A stretch of DNA of 64,000 bases, taken from contig NZ_JAHBYN010000001.1 in the NCBI RefSeq assembly GCF_019635935.1, positions 3,315,532-3,379,531 of the forward strand, in the 5' to 3' direction. This stretch comes from Parvibaculum sp. Lineage in GTDB: Bacteria > Pseudomonadota > Alphaproteobacteria > Parvibaculales > Parvibaculaceae. Below are positions 1 to 8,405 of the stretch, piece by piece. The notes beneath the pieces were generated by a model. That model did no database searches, was not told the origin of the DNA, and was given only the letters and a program-made list of their open reading frames with translations. A program made the translations under genes and the position numbers. Each line of letters begins with the position of its first letter. Within the stretch, counting starts at the first letter, position 1.

Positions 1-867
1 TTCTCGAAAAAGTTTCTCATTCGAACGCCGGAATATATCGAGAATGGCGCGGCGATCTTTGGTAGAGAGGAGCTCGGCCGCGGGGCGTCCATTCGCAAAA
101 TGCTTTTGCAGAAGATCGGAGACGGCTCGGCATTGGTCTTCGTCGTCGCATTGAGATTTGAAAATACGCATCAGCTCCGTCACTTCAATCGACGGACTCT
201 CGTTCCGCTTAAGTTCCTTCGTCGCTTCCTTCAGAGCCGAAATGAGGACCGGACCGCGTTGGCGATGTTCGTCGACGCAACGCAGGAAATCCTCGGCAAC
301 GTTTAGCGATCGGTCGTAAAGACGCACTACGATTGCTTCTTTTCCAAATACCTTCGCCCATCGTGAGACACATCTGTAGATATTGAGATTGGCGTTTATT
401 TGAAGCGGCGATTCCAGGTGAGCGTGGATCGTCTCGCTCCAATGATTTGCCGGGTTCTTCACGATCTCTGTATAGGTCGAAAGATATGTTTCGTCCTGCC
501 GTCGCGCATAGAGAACGACGAAAACCTCAAAGTCGCCAAAGCCATCTCGCAGGAATTGGATAGCTTTCGGGTTAGCCGTAGAAAACTCTTCGCTGGACAG
601 GATCGCCGTGTCGCCGCCCGAGCGCTTGATTTCATCGAGAACGACCGAAAGTTCGTGTTCGCGTGACAATGGTTCGGGCAGCCCCTTGTCACGCCGGCCT
701 CTTATCGCGAAAGCCAGACGATGCTGTGCGTTCCAGTTGCCCAAATTCGCAGTCGGATAAATGACGCCAAGCTCTCTCAGGTCCTTCTGTCGCCCGTAGA
801 GCATGTGCTGCACCGAGGAGGTGCCGGTTTTGTGCGGGCCGATGTGGATGAAGAGCTTCTGACGCAT
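1..867 (-). CDS. Sulfotransferase-like protein, 3' end outside window
   Basis: The reading frame is open from ATG at 867 to base 1, giving the first 289 residues; the stop lies beyond the window. The N-terminus reads HIGPHKTGTSSVQ at residues 8-20, the 5'-phosphosulfate-binding loop typical of PAPS-dependent sulfotransferases, where the K-T-G-T-S core contacts the donor. A later Y-A-R-R-Q-D stretch at about residues 118-123 resembles the 3'-phosphate-binding region. By family it should move sulfate from PAPS to a hydroxyl or amine on a glycan, lipid or small molecule; the acceptor is unknown. No signal peptide or membrane segment is seen, so it is likely cytoplasmic. It diverges from phaC, and 255 bp separate the two starts. 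Codon use is less GC-skewed than in phaC, which may hint at acquisition. Confidence 0.75.
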   Translation of the reverse strand, partial: MRQKLFIHIGPHKTGTSSVQHMLYGRQKDLRELGVIYPTANLGNWNAQHRLAFAIRGRRDKGLPEPLSREHELSVVLDEIKRSGGDTAILSSEEFSTANPKAIQFLRDGFGDFEVFVVLYARRQDETYLSTYTEIVKNPANHWSETIHAHLESPLQINANLNIYRCVSRWAKVFGKEAIVVRLYDRSLNVAEDFLRCVDEHRQRGPVLISALKEATKELKRNESPSIEVTELMRIFKSQCDDEDQCRAVSDLLQKHFANGRPAAELLSTKDRRAILDIFRRSNEKLFRE

Positions 868-1122
868 CTAGATTCCAGGTTCCGAACGAGATTTCGGCGA
901 AAGTCTCCGACGGACTGCCTCCCAAGCAAGCACGGGCATTTCCCGCAGATATCCGCCGAAAAAGGCAGGAAAAACTAGTCTTATGAAGCCCTTGCCGCGC
1001 CTTCTTCGGCGGCGCATCATATATGCCTGTTGTGCGGGCGCAACGGCAACGCCCGCCCGGCAAGCGCCTTCCGGGGAGGGAAGGCGGGTGGGCAAGAAAC
1101 GCAATAACGGGGAGGAAGACGC
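868..1122. promoter_or_regulatory. Divergent intergenic region, sulfotransferase/phaC
   Basis: These 255 bases separate two divergent starts and must hold promoters for both. The only clear element is the phaC ribosome-binding site, GGGGAGG at about 1109-1115. I see no convincing -35/-10 pair, operator or small gene. Confidence 0.4.
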
Positions 1123-2814
1123 ATGTCGAAGCGTCGCGACGATATTGGTGCGGGTATCGGTGAGGAAGCGGCCGAAACGCCGAATGTGTTGAGCCCGATT
1201 GTCGGCATCAGCCGCGAGGATGTGCTCTCGGCCATCGGTTCCATCGTGGGGGGCGCGGCGCGCCAGCCCTTCACCTTCATGCAGCATATCGGTTCCTTCG
1301 GCCGCGAGATGGTCGACATTGTCGCCGGCGGGGACAAGTTTGCCCCCCAGCCCAAGGATCGCCGCTTCGTCGATCAGGCGTGGCAGAAGAGCCCGGTCTA
1401 TCGCCGGCTGATGCAGGGTTGGCTCGCCTTCCAGAGCGAGGTCCACGGCTTCATCCGCTCTCTCGATCTCGATCCGGTCGAACACGGTCGCGCCATGCTG
1501 GTCGCCGACATCATGATCGACGCCGTCGCGCCGACGAACACGCTGGTCGGCAATCCCTCCGCCGTGAAGCTCGCGCTCGACACCGGCGGCACGTCGCTGG
1601 TCCAGGGCTTCCGCAATGCCATCGACGATCTGCGCAACAATCACGGCATGCCCTCGCAAGTCGACAAGACGCCCTTCAAGGTCGGCGGCAATCTGGCCAC
1701 CACCGAAGGCGCGGTTGTCTATCGCACGGAAATGCTCGAGCTGCTGCAATACACGCCCAAGTCCGACACCGTGCACAAGGTGCCGCTGCTCTTCGTGCCG
1801 CCGCAGATCAACAAATATTATGTGCTCGATCTGACGCCCGAGAAGAGCATGTCCCAATATCTGGTGCATCAGGGCCATCAGGTCTTCGTCGTCAGCTGGC
1901 GCAATCCGGGCCCGGAACATCGCGACTGGGGTCTTGCCGATTATGTTGCGGCGTTGGTGGACGTCATCGGCGTCGTTTGCTCGATTACGGACAGCGAAAA
2001 GCTCAACATCTCGGGCGGCTGCTCGGGCGGCATCACCACCGCGACGCTTTTGAGCCACCTCGCGGCCAAAGGGGACGACCGCATCAACTCGGTCACCTTC
2101 TGGGTTTGCGTTCTCGACCCGCGCATGGAGGACAGCGATGTCGGCGTGCTGGTCACCAAGCGCGGTATCGAGATGGCGCGACAGAGATCGGCAAAGAAAG
2201 GCGTGCTGGCGGGGTCCGATTTGTCGCGCGTCTTCGCCTGGCTGCGCCCCAACGATCTGATCTGGAACTACGTCGTCAACAACTATCTCCACGGACAGAA
2301 GCCGCCGGCATTCGACGTGCTCTTCTGGAACAACGACTCGACCAATCTCACAGCGGCGCTTCATTCCGACTATCTGTCGCTCTACGAAACGCAGCCCTTC
2401 GCCAATCCCGGCAAGGAAGAAATTCTCGGCACGCCAATCGATCTCGGCAAGGTCACGGTCGATGCCTTCATCGTCGGCGGCGTCACCGATCACATCACGC
2501 CCTGGAAGGCCTGCTACCGCACCACGCAGATGCTCGGCGGCAAACGGGAATTTGTGTTGTCGAACAGCGGCCACATTCAGGCGATTCTCAATCCGCCCGG
2601 CAACCCGAAGGCGAAGTATTTCGTTAACGATAATCTTCCCGCCACCGCCGACGAATGGGCGGCCGGTGCCTCCGAAGTCATGGGTTCATGGTGGGAACGC
2701 TGGGAAAAATGGCTGAGCGCGCGTTCCGGCGACAAGGTTCCGGCGCCGAAAAAGCTCGGTAACCGCAAATATAAGGCTATGGATGCGGCGCCGGGTACTT
2801 ATGTATTAGGCTAG
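1123..2814 (+). CDS. phaC: Poly(3-hydroxyalkanoate) synthase, class I type
   Basis: This 563-residue protein polymerises (R)-3-hydroxyacyl-CoA into the storage polyester PHA on cytoplasmic granules, releasing CoA. The lipase-like box G-G-C-S-G-G carries the nucleophile Cys300. The partners are Asp456 in V-T-D-H-I-T-P-W and His484 in S-G-H-I-Q. Length and the long N-terminal PhaC_N region fit class I synthases, which use short-chain substrates and need no PhaE or PhaR subunit. The start is fixed by GGGGAGG about 8 bases upstream. The stop at 2814 is 64 bases before the PHA depolymerase start, so the two probably share a transcript. No phaA, phaB or phasin gene is in the window. Confidence 0.95.
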   Translation: MSKRRDDIGAGIGEEAAETPNVLSPIVGISREDVLSAIGSIVGGAARQPFTFMQHIGSFGREMVDIVAGGDKFAPQPKDRRFVDQAWQKSPVYRRLMQGWLAFQSEVHGFIRSLDLDPVEHGRAMLVADIMIDAVAPTNTLVGNPSAVKLALDTGGTSLVQGFRNAIDDLRNNHGMPSQVDKTPFKVGGNLATTEGAVVYRTEMLELLQYTPKSDTVHKVPLLFVPPQINKYYVLDLTPEKSMSQYLVHQGHQVFVVSWRNPGPEHRDWGLADYVAALVDVIGVVCSITDSEKLNISGGCSGGITTATLLSHLAAKGDDRINSVTFWVCVLDPRMEDSDVGVLVTKRGIEMARQRSAKKGVLAGSDLSRVFAWLRPNDLIWNYVVNNYLHGQKPPAFDVLFWNNDSTNLTAALHSDYLSLYETQPFANPGKEEILGTPIDLGKVTVDAFIVGGVTDHITPWKACYRTTQMLGGKREFVLSNSGHIQAILNPPGNPKAKYFVNDNLPATADEWAAGASEVMGSWWERWEKWLSARSGDKVPAPKKLGNRKYKAMDAAPGTYVLG

Positions 2815-2878
2815 ACATTCGTTGTTGAGTCGCCCCGTGGAGCGGGCAACGGGCGCGAGCCCTCCAGCCGGAGTAGTA

Positions 2879-3775
2879 ATGACAGACAGGCAGCCCCGTT
2901 ACCGCGACGTCAGAGCGGGTTCGAACATCCTGCGTACCGCCGTCTGGCATGGCGAAAGCAAGGGCAAGGGCAGTGCGAAGGGCCGGCCCTTGCTGTTCTT
3001 CAACGGCATCGGCGCCAACATCGAATTGATTGCGCCGCTCGCCGAAGCATTGACCGATCGCGACATCATTGCCTTCGATGCGCCCGGCGTCGGCGGTTCG
3101 GCCGCCGCCAGCATTCCCTATCGTCCGTGGAACCTCGCGCGCATGGCGGCCGCCATTCTCGATGAACTCGGCTATCACGGCGAAGTCGATGTGATGGGCG
3201 TCTCCTGGGGCGGCGCAATGGCGCAGCAATTCGCCTTCCAGTTCGGCTCGCGCGTCCACCGGCTCATACTCTGTGCGACATCGGCCGGCATGTTGATGGT
3301 GCCGGGCAATCCGAAGGCGCTGATGAAACTTGCCCATCCGCGCCGCTACATGGACCCCGCCTATCTGATGCAGCATTTCGAAATGCTCTACGGCGACGAC
3401 ACGGCAGAAGCGCCGGATCATTCGAGCCGCCTGCGCGCGCCGACGATCCGCGGCTACTTCTATCAATTGCTGGCCGGCATCGGCTGGACCAGCGTTCCCT
3501 TCCTTCCCTTCATCAAGCAGCCGACGCTGGTGCTCTCCGGCGACAACGACCAGATCGTGCCGCTGATCAATGGCCGCTTCCTCGCCCAGATCATTCCGGG
3601 CGCCCGCCTCGAAATCGTCTCCGGCGGCCACCTGTTTCTGGTCTCGCGCGCAAGCGAAGTGATCCCGCTGATCCGCGATTTCCTCGACGAGGTGGTCGAA
3701 AAACGCCCTTTCGCCGCCCGTCGCGCTAAGGCCGCGGCATCCGCGGCGCCTTTCACCGTCAAAATGGCCGATTGA
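2879..3775 (+). CDS. phaZ: Intracellular PHA depolymerase (alpha/beta hydrolase)
   Basis: This 298-residue alpha/beta hydrolase resembles the intracellular PhaZ of pseudomonads, which releases 3-hydroxy acids from stored PHA. Visible landmarks are an oxyanion-region L-F-F-N-G-I-G-A-N near residue 39, the nucleophile elbow G-V-S-W-G-G with Ser109, an acid in G-D-N-D (Asp222 or Asp224), and His251 in S-G-G-H-L-F. There is no signal peptide, so it acts in the cytoplasm. I take ATG 2879, with GGAG just upstream, over an upstream TTG at 2822 whose added residues look non-conserved. A PhaZ directly after PhaC recalls the pseudomonad phaC1-phaZ order, although this PhaC looks class I. A general hydrolase is a less likely alternative. 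Confidence 0.87.
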   Translation: MTDRQPRYRDVRAGSNILRTAVWHGESKGKGSAKGRPLLFFNGIGANIELIAPLAEALTDRDIIAFDAPGVGGSAAASIPYRPWNLARMAAAILDELGYHGEVDVMGVSWGGAMAQQFAFQFGSRVHRLILCATSAGMLMVPGNPKALMKLAHPRRYMDPAYLMQHFEMLYGDDTAEAPDHSSRLRAPTIRGYFYQLLAGIGWTSVPFLPFIKQPTLVLSGDNDQIVPLINGRFLAQIIPGARLEIVSGGHLFLVSRASEVIPLIRDFLDEVVEKRPFAARRAKAAASAAPFTVKMAD

Positions 3776-3800
3776 GGCGCCTGCCGCTGAAATGACGGCC

Positions 3801-3820
3801 GCGGGCCCTTCGGGGCCCGC
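3801..3820 (+). terminator. Hairpin downstream of phaZ
   Basis: A perfect 8-bp stem (GCGGGCCC at 3801-3808 with its complement at 3813-3820) closes a TTCG tetraloop 25 bases after the phaZ stop. Only a short pyrimidine run (CTTGCCT) follows, so it is a weak or Rho-assisted terminator of the phaCZ unit. Confidence 0.6.
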
Positions 3821-3864
3821 TTGCCTGCCGCCACCCGCATGGCTATATTAATGGTAAGCATTAA
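3821..3864 (+). promoter_or_regulatory. Putative sigma70 promoter with overlapping palindrome, sulfatase operon
   Basis: TTGCCT (3821-3826) and TATATT (3844-3849) are separated by 17 bases, a good sigma70-like spacing. A palindrome, TTAATG (3848-3853) and CATTAA (3859-3864) around GTAAG, overlaps the -10 end. It could be a repressor operator. The patch is strikingly A/T-rich for this genome and lies 40 bases before the sulfatase start. Confidence 0.45.
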
Positions 3865-3903
3865 AAAATGTTCCGATCGCGGATCGGGGCAGGGGGGCGA
3901 GAC

Positions 3904-5559
3904 ATGAAAATCGGAAAGCGCGGCATCGGCGTTCTCGCCGGTCTGGTGGTTGTCGTCATCGTCGCGGGCGTCCTGTTCAGCCGCTACTGGATTTACATTC
4001 CCGGCCTCATCGACGCCTGGCGCGACCCGGTCGGCCCCAATGTCGAAATCGTCTGGGAGGAGGGCCCGGCCGAGGCGGCGCAGTCGCCCGCCGAACGCGC
4101 ACCCAACATCATCGTCATCCTCGTCGACGATATGGGCTTCAACGAACTGACGCTGCATGGCGGCCTTGCCGGCGGCACCGTGCCGACGCCGCATATCGAC
4201 GCCATCGCGAAAAACGGCGTCACCTTCACCAACGGCTATGCCGGCAACGCCACCTGCGCGCCCTCGCGCGCCGCCATCATGACCGGCCGCTTCGCCACCC
4301 GCTTCGGCTTCGAATTCACGCCGGCGCCCAAGGCCTTCGCCAAGAACATCGCGCGTTTCAACCGCGACGCAGGCGCCATCTACTACGCGGACCGCGAACC
4401 GCTGGTGCCCGAGCCCGATCTGATGACGCTGCCCGCCGACGAAATCACCATCGCCGAAACCTTGCAGGCGGCCGGTTACCGCACCCTGATGCTCGGCAAG
4501 TGGCATATCGGCGGCACCGAAACCTCGCGCCCCGAAAAGCGCGGCTTCGACGAGGCGCTGGGTTTCATGCGCGGTGCATCGCTCTTCCTGCCGGTCAACG
4601 ACCCGAACGTTGTCAACTCGAAGCAGGATTTCGACCCGATCGATCAGTTTCTCTGGGCCAACCTTCCCTTCGCCGTCGAATTCAACGGTTCGCGGCGCTT
4701 CGAGCCGTCGCACTACATGACGGATTATCTGACCGATGAGGCGGTGAAGGCGATCCACGCCAACCGCAACCGCCCCTTCTTCATGTATCTCTCCTACAAC
4801 GCGCCGCACACGCCGCTTCAGGCGCTGAAATCGGATTACGATGCGCTCTCGCATATCGAAAACCACACCGAGCGCGTCTACGCGGCGATGATTGTCGCGC
4901 TCGATCGCGGCGTGCAGAAAGTGATGGAAGCCCTGCGCGCGAACGGTCTGGAGGAAAACACCATCGTCATGTTCACCAGCGACAATGGCGGCGCCAACTA
5001 TGTCGGCCTCCCCGATCTCAACAAGCCCTATCGCGGCTGGAAGATCACTTTCTTCGAGGGCGGCATTCACGTGCCCTATTTCATGCAATGGCCGGCCCGC
5101 ATTCCGGCGGGCACGGTCTATGACGGCCCGGCCGCCCATGTCGACATCTTCACGACCGCGGCGGCCGCCGCCGGCGCCGTTCCGCCTTCCGACCGCATCA
5201 TCGACGGCGTCGATCTCGTATCGCTGGCGCTCGGCGAAGCACCGCGGCCCGACCGGCCGCTCTTCTGGCGCTCGGGCCACTACAAGGCGCTGCTGAGCGA
5301 CGGCTGGAAGCTTCAGGTCGCCGAACGGCCGGCGCGCCATTGGCTGTTCAACCTCTCGGTCGATCCGACCGAGAAGAACGATCTTTCGGAAGCCGAACCC
5401 GCTAAGCTCGCCGAAATGGTCGCGCTTCTGAACGAAATAGACAGCGAGCAGTCCGATCCGATCTGGCCCGCCCTGCTCGAAGGTCCCGTCATGATTGACC
5501 GTCCGCTGGGCGGCGCGCCGCGCGGACCGGACGATGAATATGTTTTCTGGCCGAACTAG
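3904..5559 (+). CDS. Membrane-anchored sulfatase (formylglycine-dependent)
   Basis: This 551-residue type I sulfatase hydrolyses a sulfate ester. The signature C-A-P-S-R-A-A-I-M-T-G-R places the modified cysteine at Cys118, to be oxidised to formylglycine. The metal-binding V-D-D-M-G-F comes soon after the anchor, and G-K-W-H-I-G and Y-N-A-P-H-T-P are also present. One hydrophobic segment at residues 7-28 follows M-K-I-G-K-R and acts as an uncleaved anchor or signal, so the catalytic domain lies in the periplasm. ATG 3904 is chosen because GGGGGGCGAG precedes it; ATG 3868 would add twelve atypical residues. The next gene overlaps its 3' end and encodes the enzyme that makes formylglycine. The natural substrate is not readable. 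Confidence 0.9.
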   Translation: MKIGKRGIGVLAGLVVVVIVAGVLFSRYWIYIPGLIDAWRDPVGPNVEIVWEEGPAEAAQSPAERAPNIIVILVDDMGFNELTLHGGLAGGTVPTPHIDAIAKNGVTFTNGYAGNATCAPSRAAIMTGRFATRFGFEFTPAPKAFAKNIARFNRDAGAIYYADREPLVPEPDLMTLPADEITIAETLQAAGYRTLMLGKWHIGGTETSRPEKRGFDEALGFMRGASLFLPVNDPNVVNSKQDFDPIDQFLWANLPFAVEFNGSRRFEPSHYMTDYLTDEAVKAIHANRNRPFFMYLSYNAPHTPLQALKSDYDALSHIENHTERVYAAMIVALDRGVQKVMEALRANGLEENTIVMFTSDNGGANYVGLPDLNKPYRGWKITFFEGGIHVPYFMQWPARIPAGTVYDGPAAHVDIFTTAAAAAGAVPPSDRIIDGVDLVSLALGEAPRPDRPLFWRSGHYKALLSDGWKLQVAERPARHWLFNLSVDPTEKNDLSEAEPAKLAEMVALLNEIDSEQSDPIWPALLEGPVMIDRPLGGAPRGPDDEYVFWPN

Positions 5560-6505
5560 GACGATTGCACTCTCGGTTGCGGCAGCAGTGCTTCTCGGCG
5601 TCGCCGCAATCGTCGCCGTCTGGACCGTCGGCGGCCGGGAGACGGCGCGGCTTGCCGCCGCTGAGCCCGCGCGCTGCCTCGCGGATGAAAACGGTCGCGG
5701 TGACGTCTGGGTGCCGCCCGGAACCTTCACGATGGGCGACACCGTCTATCCGGAAGAGGGCCCGCTGCGCCAGGTCGCGGTCGAGGGTTTCTGGATGGAC
5801 CGCACCGAAGTCACCAATCGCGACTTCGCGGCCTTTGTCGCCGCCACCGGCTATGTGACGGTCGCCGAGCGTCCGGTCGATGCGACGCTGCATCCGCATC
5901 TGCCGCCTGAAATGCGGCTGCCCGGCGCGGTCGTCTTCGTGATGCCCAACAATGTCGATGGCATGGGCGACATCTCGCAATGGTGGCAATACGTTCCGGG
6001 CGCGAACTGGCGCCATCCGGGCGGGCCGAAAACCTCCATCGAGGGCCGCGACGATTTTCCGGTCACCGCCGTCGCGCTCGAGGATGCGCGCGCCTATGCG
6101 CAATGGAAGGGCAGGGCGCTCCCCACCGAAGCCGAGTGGGAATGGGCGGCCCGCGCCGCCGATCCGGATGCGCCGCCCGCGCGCGACCGTCCGAAAGAGG
6201 CAAACACCTGGCAGGGCCTGTTCCCGGTCGTCAACACCGCCGAGGACGGCTTCGTCGGCGTCGCGCCGGTTGGCTGTTTCGAGACCAACGCACTCGGTCT
6301 CCACGATATGCTCGGCAACCTCTGGGAATGGACGGCCGACCCCTATGACGGCCGCCGCGACGCGCATGTCATCAAGGGCGGCTCATATCTCTGCGCGCCG
6401 AACTACTGCATGCGTTACCGCCCGGCGGCGCGCCAGCCGCAGGAGGTGGACCTTGCCACCACCCATCTCGGCTTCCGCACGATCCGCGCTGCGCCGGGCC
6501 CCTGA
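5534..6505 (+). CDS. Formylglycine-generating enzyme (sulfatase-modifying factor)
   Basis: This 323-residue FGE-sulfatase-domain protein should oxidise the CxPSR cysteine of the sulfatase to formylglycine using oxygen. Catalytic function is supported by two active-site cysteines, Cys287 and Cys292, in G-G-S-Y-L-C-x4-C-M-R-Y-R-P-A, the arrangement of true FGEs that many homologues lack. The domain starts with V-P-P-G-T-F-T-M-G, and L-P-T-E-A-E-W-E-W-A-A-R and G-N-L-W-E-W-T are also present. A hydrophobic segment at residues 9-31 suggests membrane anchoring with a periplasmic catalytic domain, unusual for bacterial FGEs. ATG 5534 overlaps the sulfatase stop by 26 bases, implying coupled translation. 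A TTG at 5495 and an ATG at 5540 are alternative starts. Confidence 0.88.
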   Translation: MNMFSGRTRTIALSVAAAVLLGVAAIVAVWTVGGRETARLAAAEPARCLADENGRGDVWVPPGTFTMGDTVYPEEGPLRQVAVEGFWMDRTEVTNRDFAAFVAATGYVTVAERPVDATLHPHLPPEMRLPGAVVFVMPNNVDGMGDISQWWQYVPGANWRHPGGPKTSIEGRDDFPVTAVALEDARAYAQWKGRALPTEAEWEWAARAADPDAPPARDRPKEANTWQGLFPVVNTAEDGFVGVAPVGCFETNALGLHDMLGNLWEWTADPYDGRRDAHVIKGGSYLCAPNYCMRYRPAARQPQEVDLATTHLGFRTIRAAPGP

Positions 6506-6578
6506 CCTGCCTCTGCCATTCGGCATATCGTCACCCGTTCCCGCCTTTGCTACGGTCTTCGGCAGGGGGGATTCGGCA

Positions 6579-8399
6579 ATGGAACCGGAAAGTCAGGCGG
6601 CGCCCGCGTCGGTGGTCGAGCTCAATCCGTTTCTTGGACGGGTATTCGGCGTCGACATCGCCGATCCCGTGGTGCTCCGCACCTTCGCCGACCGTGTCGA
6701 TCTGATCTTTCGTCACGCCCGCACGGGCGTCCTTGTCCACATCCTGGTCGCCACGGTGACCGCCTATTCGATGGATGTCGGCGACAACACCCGCGATGTC
6801 TGGACCTGGGGTGCGGTGATGGTCGCCCTCGGGCTCCTGCGCAGTGCCGCCATCGAGCTCTATCTCCGGGGTTATGCCGGGCTCACAAATCCGGTGCGTG
6901 CGCTGATCGTCTTCTATGTCATCATCGGCATCACGGGTCTTTGCTGGGGCGCGGGCGGCGCCTTCGTATTGCCGAACGAGTCGGCGCGGCAGGTCTTTTT
7001 CATCATGATGCTGAGCGGCACCGCCGCCGGCACCGTCACGACGCTGGCGCCTTTCTATTCGGCGCAGATTCTGGCGCTGTGCACCTCGCTTCTGCCGCTG
7101 ATGTTGCGCTTCGCCCTCGACGGCAGCGAGGAAGAGGCGATCATGGCGGCCGCACTGGTGCTGTTCATGGCAGCCATGTTTGCGACCGGCCGCAACACGC
7201 ATCTCGCGGTGGTGTCGAGCCTCCGGTTGCGCCTCGAAAATGTCGACCTGCTCGACAGCCTGCGCCGCAAGAGCGAGGAGCTCGACGCCACGTCGCGCGC
7301 AAAGACACGCTTTCTCGCTGCCGCCAGCCACGATCTGCGCCAGCCGCTTCACGCGCTGCGCCTTCAGGCCGAGTCGTTGGCGGTGAGCGTTGCCGCGGGC
7401 ACCCGGGCCCGAACCATCATCGATCGCATCGGACTCTCCGTCGATGCGATGGAACGACTGCTGAACAGCTTGCTCGACATTTCGAAGCTCGACGCCGATG
7501 TGGTGAAGCCGCAGATGGTCGAATTTCGTGCCGACACGCTGCTCGACGCGCTGCGTCAGGAATTCGGCGCCCAGGCCTCGGCCGCCGGCTGCGACCTGCG
7601 GTTTCTGCGGCGCGGCGACTGGCTGGAGAGCGACCCGACATTGATCGAAACGATTCTTCGAAACCTCGTCGGCAATGCGATCCGTCACGCACCGGGCGCG
7701 AAAATACTTGTCGGCTGCCGCCGTTTCGGCGATGCCGTATGCATCCTCGTCGCCGACACCGGTCCGGGCATCGCCCCGGAATATGTCGACCGCGTCTTCG
7801 AGGAGTTTTTCCAGACCGGCAACCCCGAGCGCGACCGCGACAAGGGCCTCGGTCTCGGCCTGTCGATCGTCAGCCGTGTGGCGACGCTGCTTGATCTGCG
7901 GATGGAGTTCAGTTCGGTGCCGGGCCGCGGCACCCGTTTCATCTTCATTGTCCCGCCGCCGCCCGCCCCGCGTGAGGTGACGCAACCCTCCGCGCCCATG
8001 CCCGCGTCGCGCAGCCTCGCCGGCATCGCAGGCAGTGCGGTCTGGATTGTCGACGACGACGAGAGCGGCCGTCTGGCGCTCGCCGATGTCGTGGCGCAAT
8101 GGGGCTGCGAGACGTCGGCGGCCGCCTCGGCGGATGAACTTCTGAGCGTTGGTCTCGCCGCGCCGGATTTCGTCATTGCCGACTATCGGCTTCGCGAGCA
8201 AACCACCGGCGTCGAGGCCATCGGCGCAATTCGTGCCCATTTCGGCGACGCCAGCCTGCCGGCGGTCATCGTCACCGGCGACACGGCGCCGGAAAGGCTG
8301 CGCGAACTCGCAGCTTCCGGCGTCCATGTGCTGCACAAGCCGGTACAGCTCGGCCGTCTGCGCTCCATCATGGCGAACCTGATGGTGCGCGTCGAATGA
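6579..8399 (+). CDS. Hybrid membrane histidine kinase with C-terminal receiver
   Basis: This 606-residue sensor has about six transmembrane segments between residues 45 and 205. A HisKA domain follows with the phospho-acceptor His251 in A-A-S-H-D-L-R-Q-P-L-H, then a HATPase_c domain (N-x-x-x-N-A-I-R-H, D-T-G-P-G-I, G-L-G-L-G-L). A receiver domain ends the protein, with Asp535 in V-I-A-D-Y-R-L. The H-D-L-R-Q-P form places it in the group whose C-terminal receiver often serves as an internal phosphate sink or relay. I take ATG 6579, after GCAGGGGGG; the open frame extends far upstream, but that part overlaps the FGE gene in another frame and is not coding. The signal is unknown, and no separate response regulator is adjacent on this strand. 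Confidence 0.87.
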   Translation: MEPESQAAPASVVELNPFLGRVFGVDIADPVVLRTFADRVDLIFRHARTGVLVHILVATVTAYSMDVGDNTRDVWTWGAVMVALGLLRSAAIELYLRGYAGLTNPVRALIVFYVIIGITGLCWGAGGAFVLPNESARQVFFIMMLSGTAAGTVTTLAPFYSAQILALCTSLLPLMLRFALDGSEEEAIMAAALVLFMAAMFATGRNTHLAVVSSLRLRLENVDLLDSLRRKSEELDATSRAKTRFLAAASHDLRQPLHALRLQAESLAVSVAAGTRARTIIDRIGLSVDAMERLLNSLLDISKLDADVVKPQMVEFRADTLLDALRQEFGAQASAAGCDLRFLRRGDWLESDPTLIETILRNLVGNAIRHAPGAKILVGCRRFGDAVCILVADTGPGIAPEYVDRVFEEFFQTGNPERDRDKGLGLGLSIVSRVATLLDLRMEFSSVPGRGTRFIFIVPPPPAPREVTQPSAPMPASRSLAGIAGSAVWIVDDDESGRLALADVVAQWGCETSAAASADELLSVGLAAPDFVIADYRLREQTTGVEAIGAIRAHFGDASLPAVIVTGDTAPERLRELAASGVHVLHKPVQLGRLRSIMANLMVRVE

Positions 8400-8405
8400 C
8401 GCAGC

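Noticed and set aside
868..2574. A 568-codon open frame opposite phaC
   Set aside because: It mirrors a well-supported phaC gene and has Arg/His/Asp-rich composition typical of antisense frames in GC-rich DNA; no family motif.
3463..5742. A 759-codon antisense frame across phaZ and the sulfatase
   Set aside because: It spans two real genes in antisense with no domain pattern or ribosome-binding site.
5952..6578. Long upstream extension of the hybrid kinase frame
   Set aside because: It overlaps the FGE gene in another frame and is Arg/Ala/Pro-rich; ATG 6579 has a ribosome-binding site and a normal N-terminus.
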